NCBI GenBank assembly: GCA_037893225.1
Contig: JAZGUH010000695.1
Span: 620,001-684,000, forward strand
Source: Hippasteria phrygiana
Lineage: Eukaryota > Echinodermata > Asteroidea > Valvatida > Goniasteridae
Direction: 5' to 3'
DNA length: 64,000 bases
Shown here: one piece after another, positions 12,401 through 26,367 of the stretch
Layout of the letters: every line of letters begins with the position of its first letter
Position numbering within the stretch: position 1 is the first letter of the stretch
Notes under the pieces: generated by a model
The model's input: only the letters and a program-made list of their open reading frames with translations
The model's database searches: none
What the model was told of the DNA's origin: nothing
Made by a program: the position numbers and the translations under genes

Positions 12401-12511
12401 AAGCTATCCATACATGTCAAAATTACTGAATTTGGTTGATATTTCATGCAATTATGAATGAGTAAAGCAAGTCATACCCTAGGGAATTTGACAGGCATGG
12501 AGCAATAAATA
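9480..12511 (+). repeat. 13-monomer HOR, 3006-bp unit, copy 2 with 26-bp overrun
   Basis: This is the second copy of 6474-9479. The match ends at 12512, where g24 and then a33 replace a24 and c33. Immediately downstream are three near-identical Y-type monomers of a different kind. Confidence 0.86.
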
Positions 12512-13413
12512 GAAGGTAATATGCACACAGATGTTGGCCGGGAAGAAAATAAACATTGCGAGGTTTGAATTTTCTCCACAAGTTTTAACTCTAAGAAGCC
12601 GCCGATAATTGCAACATGTAGCGCCAGATCTAAGCTATCCATACATGTCAAAATTACTGAATTTGGTTGATATTTCATGCAATTATGAATGAGTAAAGCA
12701 AGTCATACCCTAGGGAATTTGACAGGCATGGAGCAATAAATAGAAGGTAATATGCACACAGATGTTGGCCGGGAAGAAAATAAACATTGCGAGGTTTGAA
12801 TTTTCTCCACAAGTTTTAACTCTAAGAAGCCGCCGATAATTGCAACATGTAGCGCCAGATCTAAGCTATCCATACATGTCAAAATTACTGAATTTGGTTG
12901 ATATTTCATGCAATTATGAATGAGTAAAGCAAGTCATACCCTAGGGAATTTGACAGGCATGGAGCAATAAATAGAAGGTAATATGCACACAGATGTTGGC
13001 CGGAAAGAAAATAAACATTGCGAGGTTTGAATTTTCTCCACAAGTTTTAACTCTAAGAAGCCGCCGATAATTGCAACATGTAGCGCCAGATCTAAGCTAT
13101 CCATACATGTCAAAATTACTGAATTTGGTTGATATTTCATGCAATTATGAATGAGTAAAGCAAGTCATACCCCAGGGAATTTGACAGGCATGGAGCAATA
13201 AATAAAAGGTAATCTGCACACAGATGGTGGCCGGGAAGAAAATAAACATTGCGAGGTTTGAATTTTCTCCACAAGTTTTAACTCTAAGAAGCCGCCGATA
13301 ATTGCAACATGTAGCGCCAGATCTAAGCTATCCATACATGTCAAAATTACTGAATTTGGTTGATATTTCATGCAATTATGAATGAGTAAAGCAAGTCCAT
13401 ACCCCAGGGAATT
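12512..13413 (+). repeat. Y-type monomer run between HOR blocks
   Basis: About four monomers, mainly haplotype Y with g54 instead of a54 in the first two. One recombinant starts at 13182 (X at sites 24-54, Y at site 96). I see no match to a neighbouring HOR longer than single monomers. Confidence 0.6.
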
Positions 13414-14339
13414 TGACAGGCATGGAGCAATAAATAGAAGGTAATCTGCACACAGATGGTGGCCGGGAAGAAAATAAACATTGCGAGGTTTGAATTTTCT
13501 CCACAAGTGTTGACTCTAAGAAGCCGCCGATAATTGCAACATGTAGCGCCAGATCTAAGCTATCCATACATGTCAAAATTACTGAATTTGGTTGATATTT
13601 CATGCAATTATGAATGAGTAAAGCAAGTCATACCCTAGGGAATTTGACAGGCATGGAGCAATAAATAGAAGGTAATATGCACACAGATGTTGGCCGGAAA
13701 GAAAATAAACATTGCGAGGTTTGAATTTTCTCCCCAAGTTTTAACTCTAAGAAGCCGCCGATAATTGCAACATGTAGCGCCAGATCTAAGCTATCCATAC
13801 ATGTCAAAATTACTGAATTTGGTTGATATTTCATGCAATTATGAATGAGTAAAGCAAGTCCATACCCCAGGGAATTTGACAGGCATGGAGCAATAAATAA
13901 AAGGTAATCTGCACACAGATGGTGGCCGGGAAGAAAATAAACATTGCGAGGTTTGAATTTTCTCCACAAGTGTTGACTCTAAGAAGCCGCCGATAATTGC
14001 AACATGTAGCGCCAGATCTAAGCTATCCATACATGTCAAAATTACTGAATTTGGTTGATATTTCATGCAATTATGAATGAGTAAAGCAAGTCATACCTTA
14101 GGGAATTTGACAGGCATGGAGCAATAAATAGAAGGTAATATGCACACAGATGTTGGCCGGAAAGAAAATAAACATTGCGAGGTTTGAATTTTCTCCCCAA
14201 GTTTTAACTCTAAGAAGCCGCCGATAATTGCAACATGTAGCGCCAGATCTAAGCTATCCATACATGTCAAAATTACTGAATTTGGTTGATATTTCATGCA
14301 ATTATGAATGAGTAAAGCAAGTCCATACCCCAGGGAATT
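13414..14339 (+). repeat. Duplicated dimer, 2 x 463 bp
   Basis: The monomer pair starting at 13414 and 13645 recurs at 13877 and 14108. In each pair the first member has gtgttgac (a99g) and the second has ctccccaag (a90c). The same ordered pair occurs at 1852/2083, 3702/3933 and 5089/5320, so it is a linked cassette. Copy 2 has a private ccttaggg at its internal junction (14091-14102). Confidence 0.78.
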
Positions 14340-14801
14340 TGACAGGCATGGAGCAATAAATAAAAGGTAATCTGCACACAGATGGTGGCCGGGAAGAAAA
14401 TAAACATTGCGAGGTTTGAATTTTCTCCACAAGTGTTAACTCTAAGAAGCCGCCAATAATTGCAACATGTAGCGCCAGATCTAAGCTATCCATACATGTC
14501 AAAATTACTGAATTTGGTTGATATTTCATGCAATTATGAATGAGTAAAGCAAGTCATACCCTAGGGAATTTGACAGGCATGGAGCAATAAATAGAAGGTA
14601 ATCTGCACACAGATGGTGGCCGGGAAGAAAATAAACATTGCGAGGTTTGAATTTTCTCCACAAGTGTTAACTCTAAGAAGCCGCCGATAATTGCAACATG
14701 TAGCGCCAGATCTAAGCTATCCATACATGTCAAAATTACTGAATTTGGTTGATATTTCATGCAATTATGAATGAGTAAAGCAAGTCATACCCTAGGGAAT
14801 T
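14340..14801 (+). repeat. Two-monomer leader preceding the first A unit
   Basis: The first monomer carries ccgccaataatt (g116a, near 14455). The second is g24 with an otherwise X haplotype. The same pair precedes A4 (24518-24979) and A5 (27988-28449) but is missing before A2 and A3. It is therefore a module gained or lost as a block. Confidence 0.75.
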
Positions 14802-16189
14802 TGACAGGCATGGAGCAATAAATAGAAGGTAATCTGCACACAGATGTTGGCCGGAAAGAAAATAAACATTGCGAGGTTTGAATTTTCTCCACAAGTTTTA
14901 ACTCTAAGAAGCCGCCGATAATTGCAACATATAGCGCCAGATCTAAGCTACCCATACATGTCAAAATTACTGAATTTGGTTGATATTTCATGCAATTATG
15001 AATGAGTAAAGCAAGTCATACCCTAGGGAATTTGACAGGCATGGAGCAATAAATAGAAGGTAATATGCACATAGATGTTGGCCGGGAAGAAAATAAACAT
15101 TGCGAGGTTTGAATTTTCTCCACAAGTTTTAACTCTAAGAAGCCGCCGATAATTGCAACATGTAGCGCCAGATCTAAGCTATCCATACATGTCGAAATTA
15201 CTGAATTTGGTTGATATTTCATGCAATTATGAATGAGTAAAGCAAGTCATACCCTAGGGAATTTGACAGGCATGGAGCAATAAATAGAAGGTAATATGCA
15301 CACAGATGTTGGCCGGAAAGAAAATAAACATTGCGAGGTTTGAATTTTCTCCACAAGTTTTAACTCTAAGAAGCCGCCGATAATTGCAACATGTAGCGCC
15401 AGATCTAAGCTATCCATACATGTCAAAATTACTGAATTTGGTTGATATTTCATGCAATTATGAATGAGTAAAGCAAGTCCATACCCCAGGGAATTTGACA
15501 GGCATGGAGCAATAAATAAAAGGTAATCTGCACACAGATGGTGGCCGGGAAGAAAATAAACATTGCGAGGTTTGAATTTTCTCCACAGGTGTTGACTCTA
15601 AGAAGCCGCCGATAATTGCAACATGTAGCGCCAGATCTAAGCTATCCATACATGTCAAAATTACTGAATTTGGTTGATATTTCATGCAATTATGAATGAG
15701 TAAAGCAAGTCATACCCTAGGGAATTTGACAGGCATGGAGCAATAAATAGAAGGTAATATGCACACAGATGTTGGCCGGAAAGAAAATAAACATTGCGAG
15801 GTTTGAATTTTCTCCACAAGTTTTAACTCTAAGAAGCCGCCGATAATTGCAACATGTAGCGCCAGATCTAAGCTATCCATACATGTCAAAATTACTGAAT
15901 TTGGTTGATATTTCATGCAATTATGAATGAGTAAAGCAAGTCCATACCCCAGGGAATTTGACAGGCATGGAGCAATAAATAAAAGGTAATCTGCACACAG
16001 ATGGTGGCCGGGAAGAAAATAAACATTGCGAGGTTTGAATTTTCTCCACAAGTGTTAACTCTAAGAAGCCGCCGATAATTGCAACATGTAGCGCCAGATC
16101 TAAGCTATCCATACATGTCAAAATTACTGAATTTGGTTGATATTTCATGCAATTATGAATGAGTAAAGCAAGTCATACCCTAGGGAATT
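14802..16189 (+). repeat. HOR unit A1 (6 monomers, 1388 bp)
   Basis: The first monomer carries the A signature: acatatagc (g130a, 14931) plus gctacccat (t150c, 14951). The second carries gcacatagatg (c40t, 15072) plus gtcgaaatt (a162g). The fourth has caggtgttgac (a93g, a99g). Confidence 0.85.
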
Positions 16190-17808
16190 TGACAGGCATG
16201 GAGCAATAAATAGAAGGTAATCTGCACACAGATGTTGGCCGGAAAGAAAATAAACATTGCGAGGTTTGAATTTTCTCCACAAGTTTTAACTCTAAGAAGC
16301 CGCCGATAATTGCAACATGTAGCGCCAGATCTAAGCTATCCATACATGTCAAAATTACTGAATTTGGTTGATATTTCATGCAATTATGAATGAGTAAAGC
16401 AAGTCATACCCTAGGGAATTTGACAGGCATGGAGCAATAAATAGAAGGTAATATGCACATAGATGTTGGCCGGGAAGAAAATAAACATTGCGAGGTTTGA
16501 ATTTTCTCCACAAGTTTTAACTCTAAGAAGCCGCCGATAATTGCAACATGTAGCGCCAGATCTAAGCTATCCATACATGTCGAAATTACTGAATTTGGTT
16601 GATATTTCATGCAATTATGAATGAGTAAAGCAAGTCATACCCTAGGGAATTTGACAGGCATGGAGCAATAAATAGAAGGTAATATGCACACAGATGTTGG
16701 CCGGAAAGAAAATAAACATTGCGAGGTTTGAATTTTCTCCACAAGTTTTAACTCTAAGAAGCCGCCGATAATTGCAACATGTAGCGCCAGATCTAAGCTA
16801 TCCATACATGTCAAAATTACTGAATTTGGTTGATATTTCATGCAATTATGAATGAGTAAAGCAAGTCATACCCCAGGGAATTTGACAGGCATGGAGCAAT
16901 AAATAAAAGGTAATCTGCACACAGATGGTGGCCGGGAAGAAAATAAACATTGCGAGGTTTGAATTTTCTCCACAAGTTTTAACTCTAAGAAGCCGCCGAT
17001 AATTGCAACATGTAGCGCCAGATCTAAGCTATCCATACATGTCAAAATTACTGAATTTGGTTGATATTTCATGCAATTATGAATGAGTAAAGCAAGTCCA
17101 TACCCCAGGGAATTTGACAGGCATGGAGCAATAAATAAAAGGTAATCTGCACACAGATGGTGGCCGGGAAGAAAATAAACATTGCGAGGTTTGAATTTTC
17201 TCCACAGGTGTTGACTCTAAGAAGCCGCCGATAATTGCAACATGTAGCGCCAGATCTAAGCTATCCATACATGTCAAAATTACTGAATTTGGTTGATATT
17301 TCATGCAATTATGAATGAGTAAAGCAAGTCATACCCTAGGGAATTTGACAGGCATGGAGCAATAAATAGAAGGTAATATGCACACAGATGTTGGCCGGAA
17401 AGAAAATAAACATTGCGAGGTTTGAATTTTCTCCACAAGTTTTAACTCTAAGAAGCCGCCGATAATTGCAACATGTAGCGCCAGATCTAAGCTATCCATA
17501 CATGTCAAAATTACTGAATTTGGTTGATATTTCATGCAATTATGAATGAGTAAAGCAAGTCCATACCCCAGGGAATTTGACAGGCATGGAGCAATAAATA
17601 AAAGGTAATCTGCACACAGATGGTGGCCGGGAAGAAAATAAACATTGCGAGGTTTGAATTTTCTCCACAAGTGTTAACTCTAAGAAGCCGCCGATAATTG
17701 CAACATGTAGCGCCAGATCTAAGCTATCCATACATGTCAAAATTACTGAATTTGGTTGATATTTCATGCAATTATGAATGAGTAAAGCAAGTCATACCCT
17801 AGGGAATT
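16190..17808 (+). repeat. HOR unit B1 (7 monomers, 1619 bp)
   Basis: It has the same order as A1 but the first monomer lacks both A bases. It has one extra X/Y recombinant monomer (tcatacccc ending, t96) before the caggtgttgac monomer. The c40t/a162g second monomer is shared with A units. Confidence 0.85.
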
Positions 17809-19659
17809 TGACAGGCATGGAGCAATAAATAGAAGGTAATCTGCACACAGATGTTGGCCGGAAAGAAAATAAACATTGCGAGGTTTGAATTTTCTCCACA
17901 AGTTTTAACTCTAAGAAGCCGCCGATAATTGCAACATATAGCGCCAGATCTAAGCTACCCATACATGTCAAAATTACTGAATTTGGTTGATATTTCATGC
18001 AATTATGAATGAGTAAAGCAAGTCATACCCTAGGGAATTTGACAGGCATGGAGCAATAAATAGAAGGTAATATGCACATAGATGTTGGCCGGGAAGAAAA
18101 TAAACATTGCGAGGTTTGAATTTTCTCCACAAGTTTTAACTCTAAGAAGCCGCCGATAATTGCAACATGTAGCGCCAGATCTAAGCTATCCATACATGTC
18201 GAAATTACTGAATTTGGTTGATATTTCATGCAATTATGAATGAGTAAAGCAAGTCATACCCTAGGGAATTTGACAGGCATGGAGCAATAAATAGAAGGTA
18301 ATATGCACACAGATGTTGGCCGGAAAGAAAATAAACATTGCGAGGTTTGAATTTTCTCCACAAGTTTTAACTCTAAGAAGCCGCCGATAATTGCAACATG
18401 TAGCGCCAGATCTAAGCTATCCATACATGTCAAAATTACTGAATTTGGTTGATATTTCATGCAATTATGAATGAGTAAAGCAAGTCATACCCCAGGGAAT
18501 TTGACAGGCATGGAGCAATAAATAAAAGGTAATCTGCACACAGATGGTGGCCGGGAAGAAAATAAACATTGCGAGGTTTGAATTTTCTCCACAAGTTTTA
18601 ACTCTAAGAAGCCGCCGATAATTGCAACATGTAGCGCCAGATCTAAGCTATCCATACATGTCAAAATTACTGAATTTGGTTGATATTTCATGCAATTATG
18701 AATGAGTAAAGCAAGTCCATACCCCAGGGAATTTGACAGGCATGGAGCAATAAATAAAAGGTAATCTGCACACAGATGGTGGCCGGGAAGAAAATAAACA
18801 TTGCGAGGTTTGAATTTTCTCCACAGGTGTTGACTCTAAGAAGCCGCCGATAATTGCAACATGTAGCGCCAGATCTAAGCTATCCATACATGTCAAAATT
18901 ACTGAATTTGGTTGATATTTCATGCAATTATGAATGAGTAAAGCAAGTCCATACCCCAGGGAATTTGACAGGCATGGAGCAATAAATAAAAGGTAATCTG
19001 CACACAGATGGTGGCCGGGAAGAAAATAAACATTGCGAGGTTTGAATTTTCTCCACAGGTGTTGACTCTAAGAAGCCGCCGATAATTGCAACATGTAGCG
19101 CCAGATCTAAGCTATCCATACATGTCAAAATTACTGAATTTGGTTGATATTTCATGCAATTATGAATGAGTAAAGCAAGTCATACCCTAGGGAATTTGAC
19201 AGGCATGGAGCAATAAATAGAAGGTAATATGCACACAGATGTTGGCCGGAAAGAAAATAAACATTGCGAGGTTTGAATTTTCTCCACAAGTTTTAACTCT
19301 AAGAAGCCGCCGATAATTGCAACATGTAGCGCCAGATCTAAGCTATCCATACATGTCAAAATTACTGAATTTGGTTGATATTTCATGCAATTATGAATGA
19401 GTAAAGCAAGTCCATACCCCAGGGAATTTGACAGGCATGGAGCAATAAATAAAAGGTAATCTGCACACAGATGGTGGCCGGGAAGAAAATAAACATTGCG
19501 AGGTTTGAATTTTCTCCACAAGTGTTAACTCTAAGAAGCCGCCGATAATTGCAACATGTAGCGCCAGATCTAAGCTATCCATACATGTCAAAATTACTGA
19601 ATTTGGTTGATATTTCATGCAATTATGAATGAGTAAAGCAAGTCATACCCTAGGGAATT
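17809..19659 (+). repeat. HOR unit A2 (8 monomers, 1851 bp)
   Basis: The A signature is at 17938 (g130a), 3007 bp after that of A1. The unit is longer because the caggtgttgac monomer is present twice in a row, a single-monomer tandem duplication. Confidence 0.85.
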
Positions 19660-21278
19660 TGACAGGCATGGAGCAATAAATAGAAGGTAATCTGCACACA
19701 GATGTTGGCCGGAAAGAAAATAAACATTGCGAGGTTTGAATTTTCTCCACAAGTTTTAACTCTAAGAAGCCGCCGATAATTGCAACATGTAGCGCCAGAT
19801 CTAAGCTATCCATACATGTCAAAATTACTGAATTTGGTTGATATTTCATGCAATTATGAATGAGTAAAGCAAGTCATACCCTAGGGAATTTGACAGGCAT
19901 GGAGCAATAAATAGAAGGTAATATGCACATAGATGTTGGCCGGGAAGAAAATAAACATTGCGAGGTTTGAATTTTCTCCACAAGTTTTAACTCTAAGAAG
20001 CCGCCGATAATTGCAACATGTAGCGCCAGATCTAAGCTATCCATACATGTCGAAATTACTGAATTTGGTTGATATTTCATGCAATTATGAATGAGTAAAG
20101 CAAGTCATACCCTAGGGAATTTGACAGGCATGGAGCAATAAATAGAAGGTAATATGCACACAGATGTTGGCCGGAAAGAAAATAAACATTGCGAGGTTTG
20201 AATTTTCTCCACAAGTTTTAACTCTAAGAAGCCGCCGATAATTGCAACATGTAGCGCCAGATCTAAGCTATCCATACATGTCAAAATTACTGAATTTGGT
20301 TGATATTTCATGCAATTATGAATGAGTAAAGCAAGTCATACCCCAGGGAATTTGACAGGCATGGAGCAATAAATAAAAGGTAATCTGCACACAGATGGTG
20401 GCCGGGAAGAAAATAAACATTGCGAGGTTTGAATTTTCTCCACAAGTTTTAACTCTAAGAAGCCGCCGATAATTGCAACATGTAGCGCCAGATCTAAGCT
20501 ATCCATACATGTCAAAATTACTGAATTTGGTTGATATTTCATGCAATTATGAATGAGTAAAGCAAGTCCATACCCCAGGGAATTTGACAGGCATGGAGCA
20601 ATAAATAAAAGGTAATCTGCACACAGATGGTGGCCGGGAAGAAAATAAACATTGCGAGGTTTGAATTTTCTCCACAGGTGTTGACTCTAAGAAGCCGCCG
20701 ATAATTGCAACATGTAGCGCCAGATCTAAGCTATCCATACATGTCAAAATTACTGAATTTGGTTGATATTTCATGCAATTATGAATGAGTAAAGCAAGTC
20801 ATACCCTAGGGAATTTGACAGGCATGGAGCAATAAATAGAAGGTAATATGCACACAGATGTTGGCCGGAAAGAAAATAAACATTGCGAGGTTTGAATTTT
20901 CTCCACAAGTTTTAACTCTAAGAAGCCGCCGATAATTGCAACATGTAGCGCCAGATCTAAGCTATCCATACATGTCAAAATTACTGAATTTGGTTGATAT
21001 TTCATGCAATTATGAATGAGTAAAGCAAGTCCATACCCCAGGGAATTTGACAGGCATGGAGCAATAAATAAAAGGTAATCTGCACACAGATGGTGGCCGG
21101 GAAGAAAATAAACATTGCGAGGTTTGAATTTTCTCCACAAGTGTTAACTCTAAGAAGCCGCCGATAATTGCAACATGTAGCGCCAGATCTAAGCTATCCA
21201 TACATGTCAAAATTACTGAATTTGGTTGATATTTCATGCAATTATGAATGAGTAAAGCAAGTCATACCCTAGGGAATT
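19660..21278 (+). repeat. HOR unit B2 (7 monomers, 1619 bp)
   Basis: It matches B1 monomer for monomer and lacks the A signature in its first monomer. Confidence 0.85.
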
Positions 21279-22897
21279 TGACAGGCATGGAGCAATAAAT
21301 AGAAGGTAATCTGCACACAGATGTTGGCCGGAAAGAAAATAAACATTGCGAGGTTTGAATTTTCTCCACAAGTTTTAACTCTAAGAAGCCGCCGATAATT
21401 GCAACATATAGCGCCAGATCTAAGCTACCCATACATGTCAAAATTACTGAATTTGGTTGATATTTCATGCAATTATGAATGAGTAAAGCAAGTCATACCC
21501 TAGGGAATTTGACAGGCATGGAGCAATAAATAGAAGGTAATATGCACATAGATGTTGGCCGGGAAGAAAATAAACATTGCGAGGTTTGAATTTTCTCCAC
21601 AAGTTTTAACTCTAAGAAGCCGCCGATAATTGCAACATGTAGCGCCAGATCTAAGCTATCCATACATGTCGAAATTACTGAATTTGGTTGATATTTCATG
21701 CAATTATGAATGAGTAAAGCAAGTCATACCCTAGGGAATTTGACAGGCATGGAGCAATAAATAGAAGGTAATATGCACACAGATGTTGGCCGGAAAGAAA
21801 ATAAACATTGCGAGGTTTGAATTTTCTCCACAAGTTTTAACTCTAAGAAGCCGCCGATAATTGCAACATGTAGCGCCAGATCTAAGCTATCCATACATGT
21901 CAAAATTACTGAATTTGGTTGATATTTCATGCAATTATGAATGAGTAAAGCAAGTCATACCCCAGGGAATTTGACAGGCATGGAGCAATAAATAAAAGGT
22001 AATCTGCACACAGATGGTGGCCGGGAAGAAAATAAACATTGCGAGGTTTGAATTTTCTCCACAAGTTTTAACTCTAAGAAGCCGCCGATAATTGCAACAT
22101 GTAGCGCCAGATCTAAGCTATCCATACATGTCAAAATTACTGAATTTGGTTGATATTTCATGCAATTATGAATGAGTAAAGCAAGTCCATACCCCAGGGA
22201 ATTTGACAGGCATGGAGCAATAAATAAAAGGTAATCTGCACACAGATGGTGGCCGGGAAGAAAATAAACATTGCGAGGTTTGAATTTTCTCCACAGGTGT
22301 TGACTCTAAGAAGCCGCCGATAATTGCAACATGTAGCGCCAGATCTAAGCTATCCATACATGTCAAAATTACTGAATTTGGTTGATATTTCATGCAATTA
22401 TGAATGAGTAAAGCAAGTCATACCCTAGGGAATTTGACAGGCATGGAGCAATAAATAGAAGGTAATATGCACACAGATGTTGGCCGGAAAGAAAATAAAC
22501 ATTGCGAGGTTTGAATTTTCTCCACAAGTTTTAACTCTAAGAAGCCGCCGATAATTGCAACATGTAGCGCCAGATCTAAGCTATCCATACATGTCAAAAT
22601 TACTGAATTTGGTTGATATTTCATGCAATTATGAATGAGTAAAGCAAGTCCATACCCCAGGGAATTTGACAGGCATGGAGCAATAAATAAAAGGTAATCT
22701 GCACACAGATGGTGGCCGGGAAGAAAATAAACATTGCGAGGTTTGAATTTTCTCCACAAGTGTTAACTCTAAGAAGCCGCCGATAATTGCAACATGTAGC
22801 GCCAGATCTAAGCTATCCATACATGTCAAAATTACTGAATTTGGTTGATATTTCATGCAATTATGAATGAGTAAAGCAAGTCATACCCTAGGGAATT
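21279..22897 (+). repeat. HOR unit A3 (7 monomers, 1619 bp)
   Basis: The A signature is at 21408 (g130a). It is like A2 but with a single caggtgttgac monomer. Confidence 0.85.
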
Positions 22898-24979
22898 TGA
22901 CAGGCATGGAGCAATAAATAGAAGGTAATCTGCACACAGATGTTGGCCGGAAAGAAAATAAACATTGCGAGGTTTGAATTTTCTCCACACGTTTTAACTC
23001 TAAGAAGCCGCCGATAATTGCAACATGTAGCGCCAGATCTAAGCTATCCATACATGTCAAAATTACTGAATTTGGTTGATATTTCATGCAATTATGAATG
23101 AGTAAAGCAAGTCATACCCTAGGGAATTTGACAGGCATGGAGCAATAAATAGAAGGTAATATGCACATAGATGTTGGCCGGGAAGAAAATAAACATTGCG
23201 AGGTTTGAATTTTCTCCACAAGTTTTAACTCTAAGAAGCCGCCGATAATTGCAACATGTAGCGCCAGATCTAAGCTATCCATACATGTCGAAATTACTGA
23301 ATTTGGTTGATATTTCATGCAATTATGAATGAGTAAAGCAAGTCATACCCTAGGGAATTTGACAGGCATGGAGCAATAAATAGAAGGTAATATGCACACA
23401 GATGTTGGCCGGAAAGAAAATAAACATTGCGAGGTTTGAATTTTCTCCACAAGTTTTAACTCTAAGAAGCCGCCGATAATTGCAACATGTAGCGCCAGAT
23501 CTAAGCTATCCATACATGTCAAAATTACTGAATTTGGTTGATATTTCATGCAATTATGAATGAGTAAAGCAAGTCATACCCCAGGGAATTTGACAGGCAT
23601 GGAGCAATAAATAAAAGGTAATCTGCACACAGATGGTGGCCGGGAAGAAAATAAACATTGCGAGGTTTGAATTTTCTCCACAAGTTTTAACTCTAAGAAG
23701 CCGCCGATAATTGCAACATGTAGCGCCAGATCTAAGCTATCCATACATGTCAAAATTACTGAATTTGGTTGATATTTCATGCAATTATGAATGAGTAAAG
23801 CAAGTCCATACCCCAGGGAATTTGACAGGCATGGAGCAATAAATAAAAGGTAATCTGCACACAGATGGTGGCCGGGAAGAAAATAAACATTGCGAGGTTT
23901 GAATTTTCTCCACAGGTGTTGACTCTAAGAAGCCGCCGATAATTGCAACATGTAGCGCCAGATCTAAGCTATCCATACATGTCAAAATTACTGAATTTGG
24001 TTGATATTTCATGCAATTATGAATGAGTAAAGCAAGTCATACCCTAGGGAATTTGACAGGCATGGAGCAATAAATAGAAGGTAATATGCACACAGATGTT
24101 GGCCGGAAAGAAAATAAACATTGCGAGGTTTGAATTTTCTCCACAAGTTTTAACTCTAAGAAGCCGCCGATAATTGCAACATGTAGCGCCAGATCTAAGC
24201 TATCCATACATGTCAAAATTACTGAATTTGGTTGATATTTCATGCAATTATGAATGAGTAAAGCAAGTCCATACCCCAGGGAATTTGACAGGCATGGAGC
24301 AATAAATAAAAGGTAATCTGCACACAGATGGTGGCCGGGAAGAAAATAAACATTGCGAGGTTTGAATTTTCTCCACAGGTGTTGACTCTAAGAAGCCGCC
24401 GATAATTGCAACATGTAGCGCCAGATCTAAGCTATCCATACATGTCAAAATTACTGAATTTGGTTGATATTTCATGCAATTATGAATGAGTAAAGCAAGT
24501 CCATACCCCAGGGAATTTGACAGGCATGGAGCAATAAATAAAAGGTAATCTGCACACAGATGGTGGCCGGGAAGAAAATAAACATTGCGAGGTTTGAATT
24601 TTCTCCACAAGTGTTAACTCTAAGAAGCCGCCAATAATTGCAACATGTAGCGCCAGATCTAAGCTATCCATACATGTCAAAATTACTGAATTTGGTTGAT
24701 ATTTCATGCAATTATGAATGAGTAAAGCAAGTCATACCCTAGGGAATTTGACAGGCATGGAGCAATAAATAGAAGGTAATCTGCACACAGATGGTGGCCG
24801 GGAAGAAAATAAACATTGCGAGGTTTGAATTTTCTCCACAAGTGTTAACTCTAAGAAGCCGCCGATAATTGCAACATGTAGCGCCAGATCTAAGCTATCC
24901 ATACATGTCAAAATTACTGAATTTGGTTGATATTTCATGCAATTATGAATGAGTAAAGCAAGTCATACCCTAGGGAATT
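22898..24979 (+). repeat. HOR unit B3 (9 monomers, 2082 bp)
   Basis: The first monomer lacks the A signature and has a private ccacacg (a93c, near 22990). The unit ends with the g116a leader pair, which adds two monomers. It matches B4 at offset 3470. Confidence 0.85.
24248..24610 (-). other. Example of the recurrent minus-strand open frame; judged non-coding
   Basis: Minus-strand frames of 68, 75, 113 or 120 codons recur in nearly every monomer, and this 120-codon one is among the longest. The set differs only through the C indel. The 231-bp ending puts TGA in frame after the ...KFPRV end; the extra C turns TGA into TGG and the frame runs on to WTCFTHS. Frames in consecutive monomers overlap each other in different phases. 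Most recurring substitutions change the residue (T/K, S/F, P/T, R/I, F/S, L/S), with no third-position bias. I see no upstream or downstream gene structure. I treat these as chance frames in a satellite. Confidence 0.85.
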
Positions 24980-26367
24980 TGACAGGCATGGAGCAATAAA
25001 TAGAAGGTAATCTGCACACAGATGTTGGCCGGAAAGAAAATAAACATTGCGAGGTTTGAATTTTCTCCACAAGTTTTAACTCTAAGAAGCCGCCGATAAT
25101 TGCAACATATAGCGCCAGATCTAAGCTACCCATACATGTCAAAATTACTGAATTTGGTTGATATTTCATGCAATTATGAATGAGTAAAGCAAGTCATACC
25201 CTAGGGAATTTGACAGGCATGGAGCAATAAATAGAAGGTAATATGCACATAGATGTTGGCCGGGAAGAAAATAAACATTGCGAGGTTTGAATTTTCTCCA
25301 CAAGTTTTAACTCTAAGAAGCCGCCGATAATTGCAACATGTAGCGCCAGATCTAAGCTATCCATACATGTCGAAATTACTGAATTTGGTTGATATTTCAT
25401 GCAATTATGAATGAGTAAAGCAAGTCATACCCTAGGGAATTTGACAGGCATGGAGCAATAAATAGAAGGTAATATGCACACAGATGTTGGCCGGAAAGAA
25501 AATAAACATTGCGAGGTTTGAATTTTCTCCACAAGTTTTAACTCTAAGAAGCCGCCGATAATTGCAACATGTAGCGCCAGATCTAAGCTATCCATACATG
25601 TCAAAATTACTGAATTTGGTTGATATTTCATGCAATTATGAATGAGTAAAGCAAGTCCATACCCCAGGGAATTTGACAGGCATGGAGCAATAAATAGAAG
25701 GTAATATGCACACAGATGTTGGCCGGAAAGAAAATAAACATTGCGAGGTTTGAATTTTCTCCACAAGTTTTAACTCTAAGAAGCCGCCGATAATTGCAAC
25801 ATGTAGCGCCAGATCTAAGCTATCCATACATGTCAAAATTACTGAATTTGGTTGATATTTCATGCAATTATGAATGAGTAAAGCAAGTCATACCCTAGGG
25901 AATTTGACAGGCATGGAGCAATAAATAGAAGGTAATATGCACACAGATGTTGGCCGGAAAGAAAATAAACATTGCGAGGTTTGAATTTTCTCCACAAGTT
26001 TTAACTCTAAGAAGCCGCCGATAATTGCAACATGTAGCGCCAGATCTAAGCTATCCATACATGTCAAAATTACTGAATTTGGTTGATATTTCATGCAATT
26101 ATGAATGAGTAAAGCAAGTCCATACCCCAGGGAATTTGACAGGCATGGAGCAATAAATAAAAGGTAATCTGCACACAGATGGTGGCCGGGAAGAAAATAA
26201 ACATTGCGAGGTTTGAATTTTCTCCACAAGTGTTAACTCTAAGAAGCCGCCGATAATTGCAACATGTAGCGCCAGATCTAAGCTATCCATACATGTCAAA
26301 ATTACTGAATTTGGTTGATATTTCATGCAATTATGAATGAGTAAAGCAAGTCATACCCTAGGGAATT
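24980..26367 (+). repeat. HOR unit A4 (6 monomers, 1388 bp)
   Basis: The A signature is at 25109 (g130a). It is the same length as A1, but the fourth monomer is haplotype Y with a tccatacccc junction before it, not the caggtgttgac monomer. This suggests replacement or deletion inside the unit. Confidence 0.83.
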
